Program-made: the position numbers and the translations under genes | Source: Turicibacter sp. TJ11 | Lineage (GTDB): Bacteria; Bacillota_I; Bacilli_A; MOL361; Turicibacteraceae | Direction: 5' to 3' | DNA length: 64,000 bases | Assembly (NCBI RefSeq): GCF_021497505.1 | Contig: NZ_CP069349.1 | Coordinates: 62,001 to 126,000 of the forward strand | Notes under the pieces: model-generated | Databases searched by the model: none | What the model was told of the DNA's origin: nothing | The model's input: the letters and a program-made list of their open reading frames with translations, nothing else | Shown: in pieces, positions 30,252 through 39,665 of the stretch | How the letters are laid out: every line of letters starts with the position of its first letter | Numbering within the stretch: the first letter of the stretch is position 1

Positions 30252-31100
30252 ATGAAAAAAAATAAATGGATCGTATGGACAATTTTATTGATATTGATTT
30301 TTGTCTTTATCATGATCGGGAGTCAGAAAAAAGAAGATGTTAGCTATGAAACAGTCACAGCAGTTGTTGAAGATATAACAACTTATTATAGCTTTAGCGG
30401 AAATATTGAAGCTAATGATAAAGAATCAATCATTTTAACGACGACAACGCAAATTCAAACATTGAATGTATCAGAGGGGGATCTAGTTAAAAAAGGTGAT
30501 GTATTATTTACGACCATTCAAGGAAATGAGTTTAAGGCCGGTATTGATGGAGAAATTGCAACCATTTATGTAACAGAAGGAGAAGTTGTAACACCGGGAA
30601 CGATTGCTGTTGATATTACAGACTACACTAACTTACAAGTTAAAGTTAAAGTAGATGAGTATGATATTAAGTCTATTGAAGTAGGAAAAGAAGCAATAGT
30701 GACAGTCAATGCTTTAGATAAAGAAATTAACGGAACGGTTTCTCACGTTTCAAAAGAAGCTCAATCATTAAATGGAGTTTCTTATTTTCTTGCAACGATT
30801 GATTTAAATGAGGATAGCGAACTACGTGTTGGTATGTCAACAGAAGTCAAGTTAGTCAATGAAAGTGTTAAAGAGGCTATCGTCATTCCAATGAACGCTA
30901 TTCAGTTTGATTACAAAAATTCACCCTATGTTTATTATCGTGATGATAAAGGGGAAGTGATGACTAAAGCCATTGAAGTTGGTGTTACAGACGGCGTAGT
31001 CATTGAAATTAAATCGGGTATTGAATCAGGAGAAGAAATTTTAACTCCTAAAACACTTGAATTTACCACACCATTTGAAATGATGAAAAAATCTAAGTGA
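30252..31100 (+). CDS. HlyD/MacA-like membrane fusion protein
   Basis: This is the periplasm-adaptor type subunit of an ABC efflux system, here working outside a single membrane. One N-terminal membrane helix (about residues 6-22) is followed by a lipoyl-like hairpin region (QTLNVSEGDLVKKGDVLFTTIQG and EIATIYVTEGEVVTPGTIAVDI), a beta-barrel domain and a membrane-proximal domain. At 282 residues it lacks the long coiled coil of Gram-negative adaptors. GATTAGGAGG precedes the ATG. It is followed by the ATPase (16-base spacer) and the permease, as in Bacillus yknXYZ. The exported substrate is unknown. Confidence 0.9.
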   Translation: MKKNKWIVWTILLILIFVFIMIGSQKKEDVSYETVTAVVEDITTYYSFSGNIEANDKESIILTTTTQIQTLNVSEGDLVKKGDVLFTTIQGNEFKAGIDGEIATIYVTEGEVVTPGTIAVDITDYTNLQVKVKVDEYDIKSIEVGKEAIVTVNALDKEINGTVSHVSKEAQSLNGVSYFLATIDLNEDSELRVGMSTEVKLVNESVKEAIVIPMNAIQFDYKNSPYVYYRDDKGEVMTKAIEVGVTDGVVIEIKSGIESGEEILTPKTLEFTTPFEMMKKSK

Positions 31101-31116
31101 TAGGAGGGGAATGTAA

Positions 31117-31809
31117 ATGGTAGAAGACATTCTTTCAATGAAAAATATTACTAAATCTTATTACTTAGGAGAAGAGGAACAAATCATCTTAAAAGGAATT
31201 AATCTAACGGTTAATCGTGGAGAGTTTGTTTCAATCCTTGGGCCATCGGGTTCTGGAAAATCAACGATGATGAATATTATCGGTTGCTTAGATAAAGCCA
31301 CTAGTGGTCAGTATATGCTGTCAGGGCGAGACATTAAAGATTTAGATGAAAATCAATTAGCAGAGATTCGAAGTAAAGAGATTGGGTTTATCTTTCAGTC
31401 CTTTCAATTACTTCCACGCTTAACTGCACTGCAAAATGTTGAATTACCCATGATTTATTCAGGAGTCAGCCCAGTTAAACGTAAACAAATTGCTAAAAAG
31501 ATGCTTGAGCGAGTTGGACTTTCAGATCGATTAAATCATTACCCTAATCAATTATCTGGTGGACAGCAACAACGTGTTGCCATTGCACGTGCATTATCAA
31601 CGAATCCGACCATCTTACTTGCTGATGAACCAACAGGAGCACTCGATCAGCGAACAGGACATCAAGTGATGGAATTATTTAAAGAGCTTCATGCAGAGGG
31701 TCGGACAATTATTATGATTACACATGATGAAAAAATTGCTAAACAAGCTACACGTATTGTACGTATTTTAGATGGAAACATTGTGGAGGAGGTGTCTATG
31801 GATGTTTAA
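31117..31809 (+). CDS. ABC transporter ATP-binding protein, MacB/LolD type
   Basis: This ATPase of 230 residues drives the exporter. Walker A is GPSGSGKST, the signature [15 protein letters not shown], Walker [13 protein letters not shown], and the H-loop MITHDE. The LolD/MacB subfamily is indicated by [31 protein letters not shown] lies before the ATG. Its last eight bases overlap the start of the permease gene, so the two are probably translated together. Confidence 0.95.
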   Translation: MVEDILSMKNITKSYYLGEEEQIILKGINLTVNRGEFVSILGPSGSGKSTMMNIIGCLDKATSGQYMLSGRDIKDLDENQLAEIRSKEIGFIFQSFQLLPRLTALQNVELPMIYSGVSPVKRKQIAKKMLERVGLSDRLNHYPNQLSGGQQQRVAIARALSTNPTILLADEPTGALDQRTGHQVMELFKELHAEGRTIIMITHDEKIAKQATRIVRILDGNIVEEVSMDV

Positions 31810-32995
31810 AGAAAGTATTTTTATGTCTTGGCAAAATATCATCCATAACAAGATGCGTTCCTTTTTAACTGTTCTTGGAATTGTGATTGGTGTCATGTCA
31901 ATTATCGCTTTAATTTCAATCGTTCAAGGGGTTAGTGATGAAATGATGGGACAATTCTCAGAACTTGGAGCTAATAAATTAACGATCCAGATCACCGGAA
32001 CTCCGTTTAAAACAGGGTTGGTAGAGACGGATTTAGATTTAATTGAAGAAGTGGATTATGTCGATGGAATTTCTCCCACACTTAAAACAAGCTTATCAGT
32101 TGTTGGGAATCATCGAGTGATTGAAAATACGATGATTGAGGGAAAGAATGAAGCTTATTTCAAAAATAATCATCTATCTTTAGCTCAAGGTCGATTAATT
32201 AATCCAATAGATATTGCTCAAAAAACAAATGTCGCCTTAATTAATGAAGCGATTGCTAATGAACTTTATTTAGGAGTCAATCCGTTAAACAAAAAGATGA
32301 CTTTAAACGGCGTCTCTTATACAATCATTGGAGTCATTAAAGAAGATTCACCGACTGATATGATGGCGATGATGTCTCGACAAGGAAATAGTGATTATAA
32401 AATGATTATTCCCGCTACTAGTATGATGAGCTCATTTGGAGTCAGACAAATGAATGCACTAGAAGTTTACATGAGTGATTCTAGTTATGCTGATCAAATT
32501 ATTAGTGATATTGAACATATATTGAATGAAGCATTTAACTATAAAGAAGATAGCTATAGTATTATTAATATGGAAAGTTTATTAGATACGATGGAGACCA
32601 TGAATTCAATGATGACGATGATGCTAGTTGGAATTGCATCAATCGCTTTATTAGTAGGTGGAATTGGAATCATGAATATGATGTTAGTCTCAGTAACCGA
32701 ACGGACAACAGAAATTGGACTTCGAAAAGCGTTAGGAGCGAAGCCTAGAAGTATTCAATTACAATTTTTAATTGAGTCGATTTTCTTATCTGTTTTTGGT
32801 GGTGTGATCGGACTTATCTTAGGAATAATCATTTCAATCATTGTAGCGCTTGTCATTGGATTTACACCAAGTATTTCAATTGGTGCGATTGTCCTAGCTT
32901 TAGGGTTTTCAGCGAGCGTAGGTATTATTTTTGGAATTGTACCTGCACGTAAGGCTAGTCGCCTAAATCCTATTGATGCTCTTCGTAGTGTCTAA
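31802..32995 (+). CDS. MacB-like ABC transporter permease (FtsX/MacB_PCD family)
   Basis: This is the membrane subunit of the exporter, with 397 residues. An N-terminal membrane helix (MRSFLTVLGIVIGVMSIIALISIVQG) is followed by a MacB periplasmic core domain of about 200 residues, then three C-terminal helices, which gives the four-helix MacB topology. ERTTEIGLRKALGAKPRSIQLQFLIESI is the family coupling motif. I start at 31802, after GGAGGAGGTG; the open frame upstream is out of register with the ATPase end. With the two genes before it, this forms an antibiotic- or peptide-export type system. Confidence 0.93.
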   Translation: MFKESIFMSWQNIIHNKMRSFLTVLGIVIGVMSIIALISIVQGVSDEMMGQFSELGANKLTIQITGTPFKTGLVETDLDLIEEVDYVDGISPTLKTSLSVVGNHRVIENTMIEGKNEAYFKNNHLSLAQGRLINPIDIAQKTNVALINEAIANELYLGVNPLNKKMTLNGVSYTIIGVIKEDSPTDMMAMMSRQGNSDYKMIIPATSMMSSFGVRQMNALEVYMSDSSYADQIISDIEHILNEAFNYKEDSYSIINMESLLDTMETMNSMMTMMLVGIASIALLVGGIGIMNMMLVSVTERTTEIGLRKALGAKPRSIQLQFLIESIFLSVFGGVIGLILGIIISIIVALVIGFTPSISIGAIVLALGFSASVGIIFGIVPARKASRLNPIDALRSV

Positions 32996-33373
32996 TGAAT
33001 GATTGAGATCGTTTAGATTTATATTGCGATACTGAGTAAGATAGAGTTAAGTCTTCAAGTGAGCAGAAAGATTTCTTTAATCAATTAATGAATCTATGTA
33101 GATGATGGCTAGTGTGCGTCTCTAAGGATGAATGAATTGAAAAAAGGAATCTTTTTTTTATTTCATAAAATATACATAATAAAGATGATGTGGCACAATT
33201 AGACAAAACAAGTATAGATTCTCCGTTATAATAAAATAAAAACTATCTAATCATGTATTAAAAAGTGTAATGGTTTACACGTATAATCTTTTTCAAACAT
33301 AAATAAAGGTGGGTTATGATTAAAGAGATTAAAGTGTGCATGAAGTATATATATTTTTAAGGGGGAAATTGGA
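32996..33373 (+). promoter_or_regulatory. Glycogen operon promoter region with a 13/14 cre box
   Basis: TGTAATGGTTTACA (33266-33279) matches the CcpA cre consensus at 13 of 14 positions and lies between a weak -35 (TTAAAA, 33258-33263) and a perfect -10 TATAAT (33282-33287). That position fits repression in the presence of preferred sugars. The remaining part of the 378-base gap is AT-rich with no ORF; an A/T-only hairpin near 33140-33158 is too weak to call a terminator. Confidence 0.65.
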
Positions 33374-35368
33374 ATGTTTGAAATTGAACTAGCTAGGGAG
33401 AATCATCAGCTATTTAAAAATGATTTAAAAAAGAACTTAGTTAAACAAATAAAACCGTACTGTGAGTTTACAGAAATTGATCGTTATCTCTTTTCTGAAG
33501 GAACTCATAGACAGTTATATAAAAAGTTTGGGGCTCATGTCATCCAAAATGAATCGGGCGTGTTAGGAACTTATTTTTGTGTCTATGCCCCACATGCTCA
33601 AGCTGTTAGTGTTGTTGGGGACTTTAATGAGTGGAATGGTCAATATCATGAAATGATAGGTGAGAATGGAATTTGGTCATTATATGTTCCAAAATTAAAT
33701 ACGTTAGAGACGTATAAATATGAAATCACAACAGCTTCTGGAACGAAAATTCTTAAAGCCGATCCTTATGCGTTTTATGCTGAACAACGTCCAAATACTG
33801 CCTCTGTTATTTATGATATTGAAGGATTTAAGTGGACGGACGATGCTTGGATTGAAAAAAGAAAACAATCTAATATTTTTGAACAACCACTTAATATTTA
33901 TGAATTACATTTAGGGTCATGGCGTCGTCATGAAGGATTAGTGGAATCAGAAAGTTTTCATTCATATGCTGAAATTATGGATGACTTAATCAACTATGTA
34001 CTAGAGCATAGTTATACGCACATTGAGTTAATGCCGATGTATGAGCATCCATTTGATGGATCATGGGGGTATCAGGCAACTGGATATTATGCGGCAAGTA
34101 GTCGTTATGGAGAACCAAAAGATTTAATGATGTTAATCAATAAATGTCATGAAGCGGGAATCGGTGTTATTATGGACTGGGTTCCTGGTCATTTTTGTCT
34201 TGATGCACACGGATTATTTGAATTTGATGGACAGGCTGTTTACGAATATCCATTTCCAGACGCTGCTATTTCAGAATGGGGAACAGCGAATTTTGATTTA
34301 GGTAAAGGAGAAGTACGCAGCTTCTTAATTTCTAACGCACTATTTTGGATGAAGTATTATCATATTGATGGATTCCGTGTTGATGCAGTTTCCAACATGA
34401 TTTACTGGGGGGGAAATCAATCACGCGGAGAAAATAAAGGAGCCATTGAGTTTTTAAGACGATTAAATACAGAATTATTTGCAGAAGATGAAAAAATCTT
34501 AATGATTGCCGAAGACTCAACCAGCTATCCATTAGTAACAGCACCAGTCTCTGTTGGAGGACTTGGGTTTAGTTATAAATGGAATATGGGATGGATGAAT
34601 GATACGCTTGATTATATTGAATTAGATAATATTTATCGTCCATATCATCATAACTACATTACCTTTGCAATGGCTTATGCTTATAGCGAAAACTTTATCT
34701 TGCCATTTTCTCACGATGAAGTGGTGCATGGTAAAAAATCATTAGTTGATAAAGCACCAGGAGATTATTGGCAAAAGATGGCGCAATTTAGATTATTATG
34801 CACGTATCAAATGACGCTGCCTGGTAAAAAATTAAACTTTATGACGAATGAGATTGCACAATTTCATGAATGGAAAGACAAAGAACAAGTGGATTGGCAT
34901 TTATTAAAATATCCAGCGCATGATGCTTCAAATCGTTATATTAAAGACTTAAATGCTACTTACTTAAATGACGCTGCTTTTTGGGAGTTAGATCACTCAT
35001 TTGAGGGATTTGAATGGATTGATGTCCATAATAACGAACAAAGTATGTTTTCTTATCTTCGTAAGGCAAAAGATACAGATGATTTTGTTGTCGTTGTCTT
35101 AAACTTTAAACCAATTTCATATAATCACTATAAGATTGGCGTACCGATGAAGGGAGAATACGTTGAGATTTTAAATAGTGATCGTGATTATTATCATGGA
35201 TCAAATCAATATAATGGATTACCATTAGTTGCACAAGAAGGGATGATACACGGTAAACCATATTACATTGACATGACGATTCCACCATATGGAGCCGTGA
35301 TTTTAAAATATCAACCAAGTCTTTTAAAAAATGAAGAAGTCATTGAGGAAGAGATTGTAGGGTTATAA
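33374..35368 (+). CDS. glgB: 1,4-alpha-glucan branching enzyme
   Basis: This GH13 enzyme cuts alpha-1,4 chains and rejoins them as alpha-1,6 branches in glycogen. The N-terminal region has a CBM48 module (FCVYAPHAQAVSVVGDFNEWNG). The catalytic barrel follows, with the nucleophile D337 in DGFRVDAVSNM, the acid/base E380 in LMIAEDSTS, and FILPFSHDEVVHGKKSL for the third acidic residue and the typical GlgB His. At 664 residues it is normal for the family. The first gene of glgB-glgC-glgDA, it has a GGGGGAAA ribosome site. Its N-terminal 45 residues are short of a second CBM. Confidence 0.96.
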   Translation: MFEIELARENHQLFKNDLKKNLVKQIKPYCEFTEIDRYLFSEGTHRQLYKKFGAHVIQNESGVLGTYFCVYAPHAQAVSVVGDFNEWNGQYHEMIGENGIWSLYVPKLNTLETYKYEITTASGTKILKADPYAFYAEQRPNTASVIYDIEGFKWTDDAWIEKRKQSNIFEQPLNIYELHLGSWRRHEGLVESESFHSYAEIMDDLINYVLEHSYTHIELMPMYEHPFDGSWGYQATGYYAASSRYGEPKDLMMLINKCHEAGIGVIMDWVPGHFCLDAHGLFEFDGQAVYEYPFPDAAISEWGTANFDLGKGEVRSFLISNALFWMKYYHIDGFRVDAVSNMIYWGGNQSRGENKGAIEFLRRLNTELFAEDEKILMIAEDSTSYPLVTAPVSVGGLGFSYKWNMGWMNDTLDYIELDNIYRPYHHNYITFAMAYAYSENFILPFSHDEVVHGKKSLVDKAPGDYWQKMAQFRLLCTYQMTLPGKKLNFMTNEIAQFHEWKDKEQVDWHLLKYPAHDASNRYIKDLNATYLNDAAFWELDHSFEGFEWIDVHNNEQSMFSYLRKAKDTDDFVVVVLNFKPISYNHYKIGVPMKGEYVEILNSDRDYYHGSNQYNGLPLVAQEGMIHGKPYYIDMTIPPYGAVILKYQPSLLKNEEVIEEEIVGL

Positions 35369-35421
35369 GAATAAGGAATCGATAAACTGTCGATTTTAGG
35401 TTATGAAGGGGGGATGAAAGA

Positions 35422-36585
35422 ATGGCTGTTAATGTGGTTGCTATTATATTAGCGGGAGGAAAGGGAACTCGCTTAAAAGAATTAACCATTCATCGTCCTA
35501 AACCAGCCGTTTCATTTGCAGGAAAATATCGTTTAATTGACTTTGTCTTAAGTAATTGTACGAACTCAGGCATTGATCAAGTAGGTGTTTTAACTCAATA
35601 TGAACCATTAGAATTAAATAGCTATATTGGAGAAGGGAGTTCATGGGATTTAGATGTCTATGGAGCTTCCGTTACAGTAATGGGACCTTACACGTCGCGT
35701 GACTATGGATTTTTATGGCAAGGTGGGACGGCAGAGGCAGTTATTTTAAATATGCCGTTTATTGAACAGTATAATCCTGATTACTTACTCGTCTTATCAG
35801 CCGACCATATTTACAAGATGGATTATCGAAAGCTAATTGATTATCATATCGAGCAAAATTCAGAACTAACGATTTCAACGATTCGAGTTCCAAAGGAAGA
35901 AACGAAACGTTTTGGAATGTTAAAAGTAGATGAACAAAATCGTGTTATAGATTTTGAAGAAAAGCCAGTCAAAACAGATAGCCAACTTGCTTCTATGGGA
36001 GTATACGTTTTTAGTTGGCAAAAATTTAAAGAAGATATTATTCATAAGTATTATAAGCATATTTATGATGGCGTTGATTTTGCTCAAGACGTCATTCCTC
36101 ACTTTATTAATGAGAATTGTAAGGTATTTGCCTATGAATATAAAGGTTATTGGCGAGATGTTGGAACGGTTGATGGGTATTGGAAAGCACATATGGATTT
36201 ACTCGATCCTGACAATGATTTAAATTTACATGATTATAGTTGGCCTATCTTTTCAAAAACTCCTAACTTACCTCCACATCACATCTTAAAAGGAGCTAAA
36301 GTTCGTAATACTTGGTTAAATGAAGGTAGTATGATTTTTGGTGAGATTTATGATTCCATTATTGGACATCGATGTGTCGTCGATGAGCGATCAATAGTTG
36401 AAAAAAGTGTGGTTTTAAGCCAGGCTAAGATTGAGCATGACTGCCGAATTAGGTATGCGATTATTGGGGATGAAGTTATCATTCCACCATATACTGATAT
36501 TTTAGGAGATGAAGATCATATTATATTGGTGACTAACGACAATCTTGAAGAAATATTAGAAAGCCAAGGTAGGGGGGATGACTAA
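35422..36585 (+). CDS. glgC: Glucose-1-phosphate adenylyltransferase, catalytic subunit
   Basis: This enzyme makes ADP-glucose from glucose 1-phosphate and ATP and sets the rate of glycogen synthesis. The nucleotide loop ILAGGKGTRLKELT is intact, as are KPAVSFAGKYRLIDFVLSNC, the catalytic Asp in LVLSADHIYKMDY and the glucose-1-phosphate Lys in IDFEEKPVKTDS. A C-terminal left-handed beta-helix follows. At 387 residues it resembles the Bacillus GlgC, which works with a GlgD partner. Its stop overlaps the start of the next gene as TAATG. Confidence 0.96.
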   Translation: MAVNVVAIILAGGKGTRLKELTIHRPKPAVSFAGKYRLIDFVLSNCTNSGIDQVGVLTQYEPLELNSYIGEGSSWDLDVYGASVTVMGPYTSRDYGFLWQGGTAEAVILNMPFIEQYNPDYLLVLSADHIYKMDYRKLIDYHIEQNSELTISTIRVPKEETKRFGMLKVDEQNRVIDFEEKPVKTDSQLASMGVYVFSWQKFKEDIIHKYYKHIYDGVDFAQDVIPHFINENCKVFAYEYKGYWRDVGTVDGYWKAHMDLLDPDNDLNLHDYSWPIFSKTPNLPPHHILKGAKVRNTWLNEGSMIFGEIYDSIIGHRCVVDERSIVEKSVVLSQAKIEHDCRIRYAIIGDEVIIPPYTDILGDEDHIILVTNDNLEEILESQGRGDD

Positions 36586-39032
36586 TGAAAAATAAAGCTT
36601 TATGTGTGATTGATGGAACAAATACATCACAATCACTACAAAATTTATTGAATCAACGTTGTGTTGCAGCCCTACCATTTGCTGGTCGTTATCGATTAGT
36701 TGATTTTGCCTTATCTAATGCCGTTCATTCAGGAATTACGAATGTTTCGATTTTTCCTGATGGTGATTATCACTCATTAAGTGATCATATTCGGTCAGGA
36801 AAGTTTTGGGGTCTTGATCGTAAAGTAGACGGATTATTTTTACTTCCTCCTAAAAAGGATGTTAGTGCAATTGCTAATACCTTAACATTTGCTAGAATGA
36901 GAGAATACATTGATTATTTTTTAAGATCACGTCAAACCTATGTTGTTTTGTATCACGCCAACATTATCACCACCATTTCGTTCGAACAATTAGTTAATTC
37001 TCATATTGAATCAGGAGCAGAGGTTACACAAGCCTATTACCGAAACAAGCCGGTTAATATTTTCGTCTTGTCTCGAGAATATTTAATTGAATTAATTTTA
37101 AGATATGAAATTTCTCCGTATCAAACCGTGATGGATTTAGTGGAGATGAATGATGGAATTAAAATTAATCGCTATGAACACGATTCATATACGCGAACGA
37201 TTGATTCCATTTTATCTTATTATCGAGCAAATTTAGACATGTTGCATTATGAGTATGGATTTCAAATTTTCTTATTAAATCGTCCGGTATTAACGAAAAC
37301 AAAGGATGAGTCACCGACATTTTATACAAAAGAGGCAGATGTCAGTAATTCAATGATTGCAAACGGATGTCATATTGAAGGAAAAGTTGAAAACTGTATT
37401 CTTTTTCGAGATGTGACCGTTAAACGAGGAGCAATTGTAAGAAATTCTGTGATCTTACCAAGAACAGTAATCGGAGAAAATAGTATCGTTGAGCAAGTGA
37501 TTACAGATAAACATGTCTACATTAGTGATGGTGCTCGGTTGAGTGGGCAAGATTATACGCCACTCGTCCTTGGAAAAGGTCAGCGTGTCGTTGGAAATAA
37601 AGGAATTAATGTCCTTCAAGTTTCAACAGAGTGTGTTCCTTTTTACAAAACGGGTGGATTAGGCGATGTAACATCAGAGTTAACGCAAGAATTAATTAAT
37701 CAAGGATTAAATGTTGATGTGATTTTACCGCTGCTTAACTCATTAGCTGAGCGTTATCAAGAAAATTTAAGTCATGAATTTAGGTCATTAATTGTTCTTG
37801 ATGAGTTAGAGGTTCCTTATGATGTGTATCGTTACTCAAAAGATGGGATTAATTATTATTTTATTTCATGTGGGGAATTAACACGCGAAAAATTATATGG
37901 ATATAAAGACGATTGTCAACGCTATGAACTTTACTGCTATTTGACACTTGATTTTATTGAAAAATGTCAGATGAAGTATGACGTCATTCATTGTCATGAC
38001 TGGCTAACTGGATTAATTCCATATTTTATGAAGTATGTATTTATGAAAAGAAGTAATTTTTTCATGTATACAAAAACTGTGTTTACGATTCACAACATTC
38101 ATTACCAAGGTATTTGCGATGTTTCTGATTTAGCTATTATTTCGCGATTTGAGACCATTCCAAACGAAGTCATGCTATTTGAAAAGGTCAACTTTATGAA
38201 GACAGCAATTGTGATTAGCGATGAAGTCACAACGGTTTCAGAAACTTACTGTAATGAAATTTGCTATCCTTACTTTGCCGAAGGATTAGATCGTTTTATT
38301 GTGGCGCGTAAAAATCATCTTCATGGAATTATTAATGGAGTGAATTACAACTATAATAATCCGGCAACGGATTTAAGTATTTATAAACGATACTCTACTA
38401 AAAACATTGAAGTTAAAAAAGAAAATAAGTGCCAAATGCAGCGAGAACTTGGCTTAAAAGTCAATCCAAATATACCTGTCATTGGGATGGTTTCACGTTT
38501 AGTAGAACAAAAAGGATTTGATCTCATTCTTAAAGTATTTGAAGAACTAATGCTTGAAGACGTTCAGTTTGTTTTATTAGGTGATGGCGATGATAAATAT
38601 ACAAGCTTCTTCAAGGAGATGGCACGAAAATATCCAACAAAAGTATCAGCGAATATTGGTTTTTATTCGTATAATTCACAAATGATTTATGCAGGTAGTG
38701 ATATCTTTTTAATGCCATCACGCTTTGAACCATGTGGAATTAGCCAAATGATTGCACTCAAGTATGGAACAATTCCAATCGTTCGGGAAACAGGTGGCCT
38801 AAAAGATACGATTATTCCATATAATGAGTTTATTCAGCATGGAAATGGATTTGGATTTGCACATTATAACGCTCATGATATGTTATTTACACTTAAACGA
38901 GCGATTAACTTTTATCATATGCCAGAACATTGGCATAAGCTGATTCAAAGTGCAATGACTCAAGATTTAAGCTGGAAAAAATCGACGGACAAGTACATTA
39001 ACCTTTATCGAAATTTAATAAATGAAGAATAA
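36585..39032 (+). CDS. glgD-glgA: GlgD-GlgA fusion: ADP-glucose pyrophosphorylase-like regulatory domain joined to glycogen synthase
   Basis: This single 815-residue reading frame joins two proteins usually encoded separately. Residues 1-340 are GlgD-like: they keep AALPFAGRYRLVDFALSNAVHSGI but lack the GG-x-GTRL nucleotide loop, and the catalytic Asp-His is replaced by YHANIITTISF, so this part is probably not catalytic. Residues 341-815 are a complete GT5 starch/glycogen synthase: VSTECVPFYKTGGLGDV binds ADP-glucose, VIHCHDWLTGLI and MVSRLVEQKGFDLI are family motifs, and FEPCGISQMIALKYGTIPIVRETGGLKDT is the C-terminal site. It starts by TAATG coupling to glgC. No stop, start or ribosome site is seen at the junction. 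A direct hand-over of ADP-glucose is inferred. Confidence 0.93.
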   Translation: MKNKALCVIDGTNTSQSLQNLLNQRCVAALPFAGRYRLVDFALSNAVHSGITNVSIFPDGDYHSLSDHIRSGKFWGLDRKVDGLFLLPPKKDVSAIANTLTFARMREYIDYFLRSRQTYVVLYHANIITTISFEQLVNSHIESGAEVTQAYYRNKPVNIFVLSREYLIELILRYEISPYQTVMDLVEMNDGIKINRYEHDSYTRTIDSILSYYRANLDMLHYEYGFQIFLLNRPVLTKTKDESPTFYTKEADVSNSMIANGCHIEGKVENCILFRDVTVKRGAIVRNSVILPRTVIGENSIVEQVITDKHVYISDGARLSGQDYTPLVLGKGQRVVGNKGINVLQVSTECVPFYKTGGLGDVTSELTQELINQGLNVDVILPLLNSLAERYQENLSHEFRSLIVLDELEVPYDVYRYSKDGINYYFISCGELTREKLYGYKDDCQRYELYCYLTLDFIEKCQMKYDVIHCHDWLTGLIPYFMKYVFMKRSNFFMYTKTVFTIHNIHYQGICDVSDLAIISRFETIPNEVMLFEKVNFMKTAIVISDEVTTVSETYCNEICYPYFAEGLDRFIVARKNHLHGIINGVNYNYNNPATDLSIYKRYSTKNIEVKKENKCQMQRELGLKVNPNIPVIGMVSRLVEQKGFDLILKVFEELMLEDVQFVLLGDGDDKYTSFFKEMARKYPTKVSANIGFYSYNSQMIYAGSDIFLMPSRFEPCGISQMIALKYGTIPIVRETGGLKDTIIPYNEFIQHGNGFGFAHYNAHDMLFTLKRAINFYHMPEHWHKLIQSAMTQDLSWKKSTDKYINLYRNLINEE

Positions 39033-39062
39033 AGAGCCTAAATGATGAGGCTCTTTATTTTA
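39031..39062 (+). terminator. Terminator after the glgB-glgC-glgDA operon
   Basis: AAAGAGCCT pairs with a GGCTCTTT arm around AAATGATG, with a T-rich tail. Confidence 0.8.
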
Positions 39063-39665
39063 TTTATAGAATAATAAGGAAAAGTGTACTAAAAAGCTAA
39101 GACAGTAATATAAAATAACAATATAATGTAATGAATTCAATTTATGAATCATACAATAATTTGATGAATAAATTCGAGTTAAGACGCTATAATACATTTA
39201 GTTAAAAATTGGATTTAAAACGATGTCATGAGAGTAGCAACATCATGATTAAAGATGAAGTGAATGGATTAGATGAACGTTATTGATTAAAAAGTGGGTA
39301 ACTTTTTGATCATGACATGACGGAAAGATTTAATACTATGAATCACCATCCACATCAATAAAAAGTCATTTCATCTATATAAAGATAAGTTTGTTTATCA
39401 CTATTTAAACTCAATGAAGTACGTTTATCTTTTTATTATAAAGATAGGCGCTAACCGAATAATTTCAAAAAACATGTATGTCATACTTACAGAATTTTAT
39501 TATTTTTCACCAATAAAAAACCGATCTTGACGGATTGATAAAAAGGAACGCGTTACAGGGGGAGAGGGTGATTTCATCTAGTTCATTATCTGCTATAATA
39601 AATTTATGGGATGGAAAAAATGTAATTGTAAAGCGATTACACAAATGGAAGGGAGATGTCTTCTA
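39063..39665 (+). other. 603-base gap between glgDA and glgP
   Basis: A terminator precedes this gap, so glgP is probably read from its own promoter. TATAAT at 39594-39599 is a good -10, but its -35 is weak. AACGCGTT, a self-complementary core like that of LacI-type operators, is at 39547-39554. The rest is AT-rich, and I see no ORF or convincing RNA. Confidence 0.5.

Noticed and set aside
33138-33160. Terminator after the exporter permease
   Set aside because: The stem is almost only A-T pairs and is too weak to support a call.
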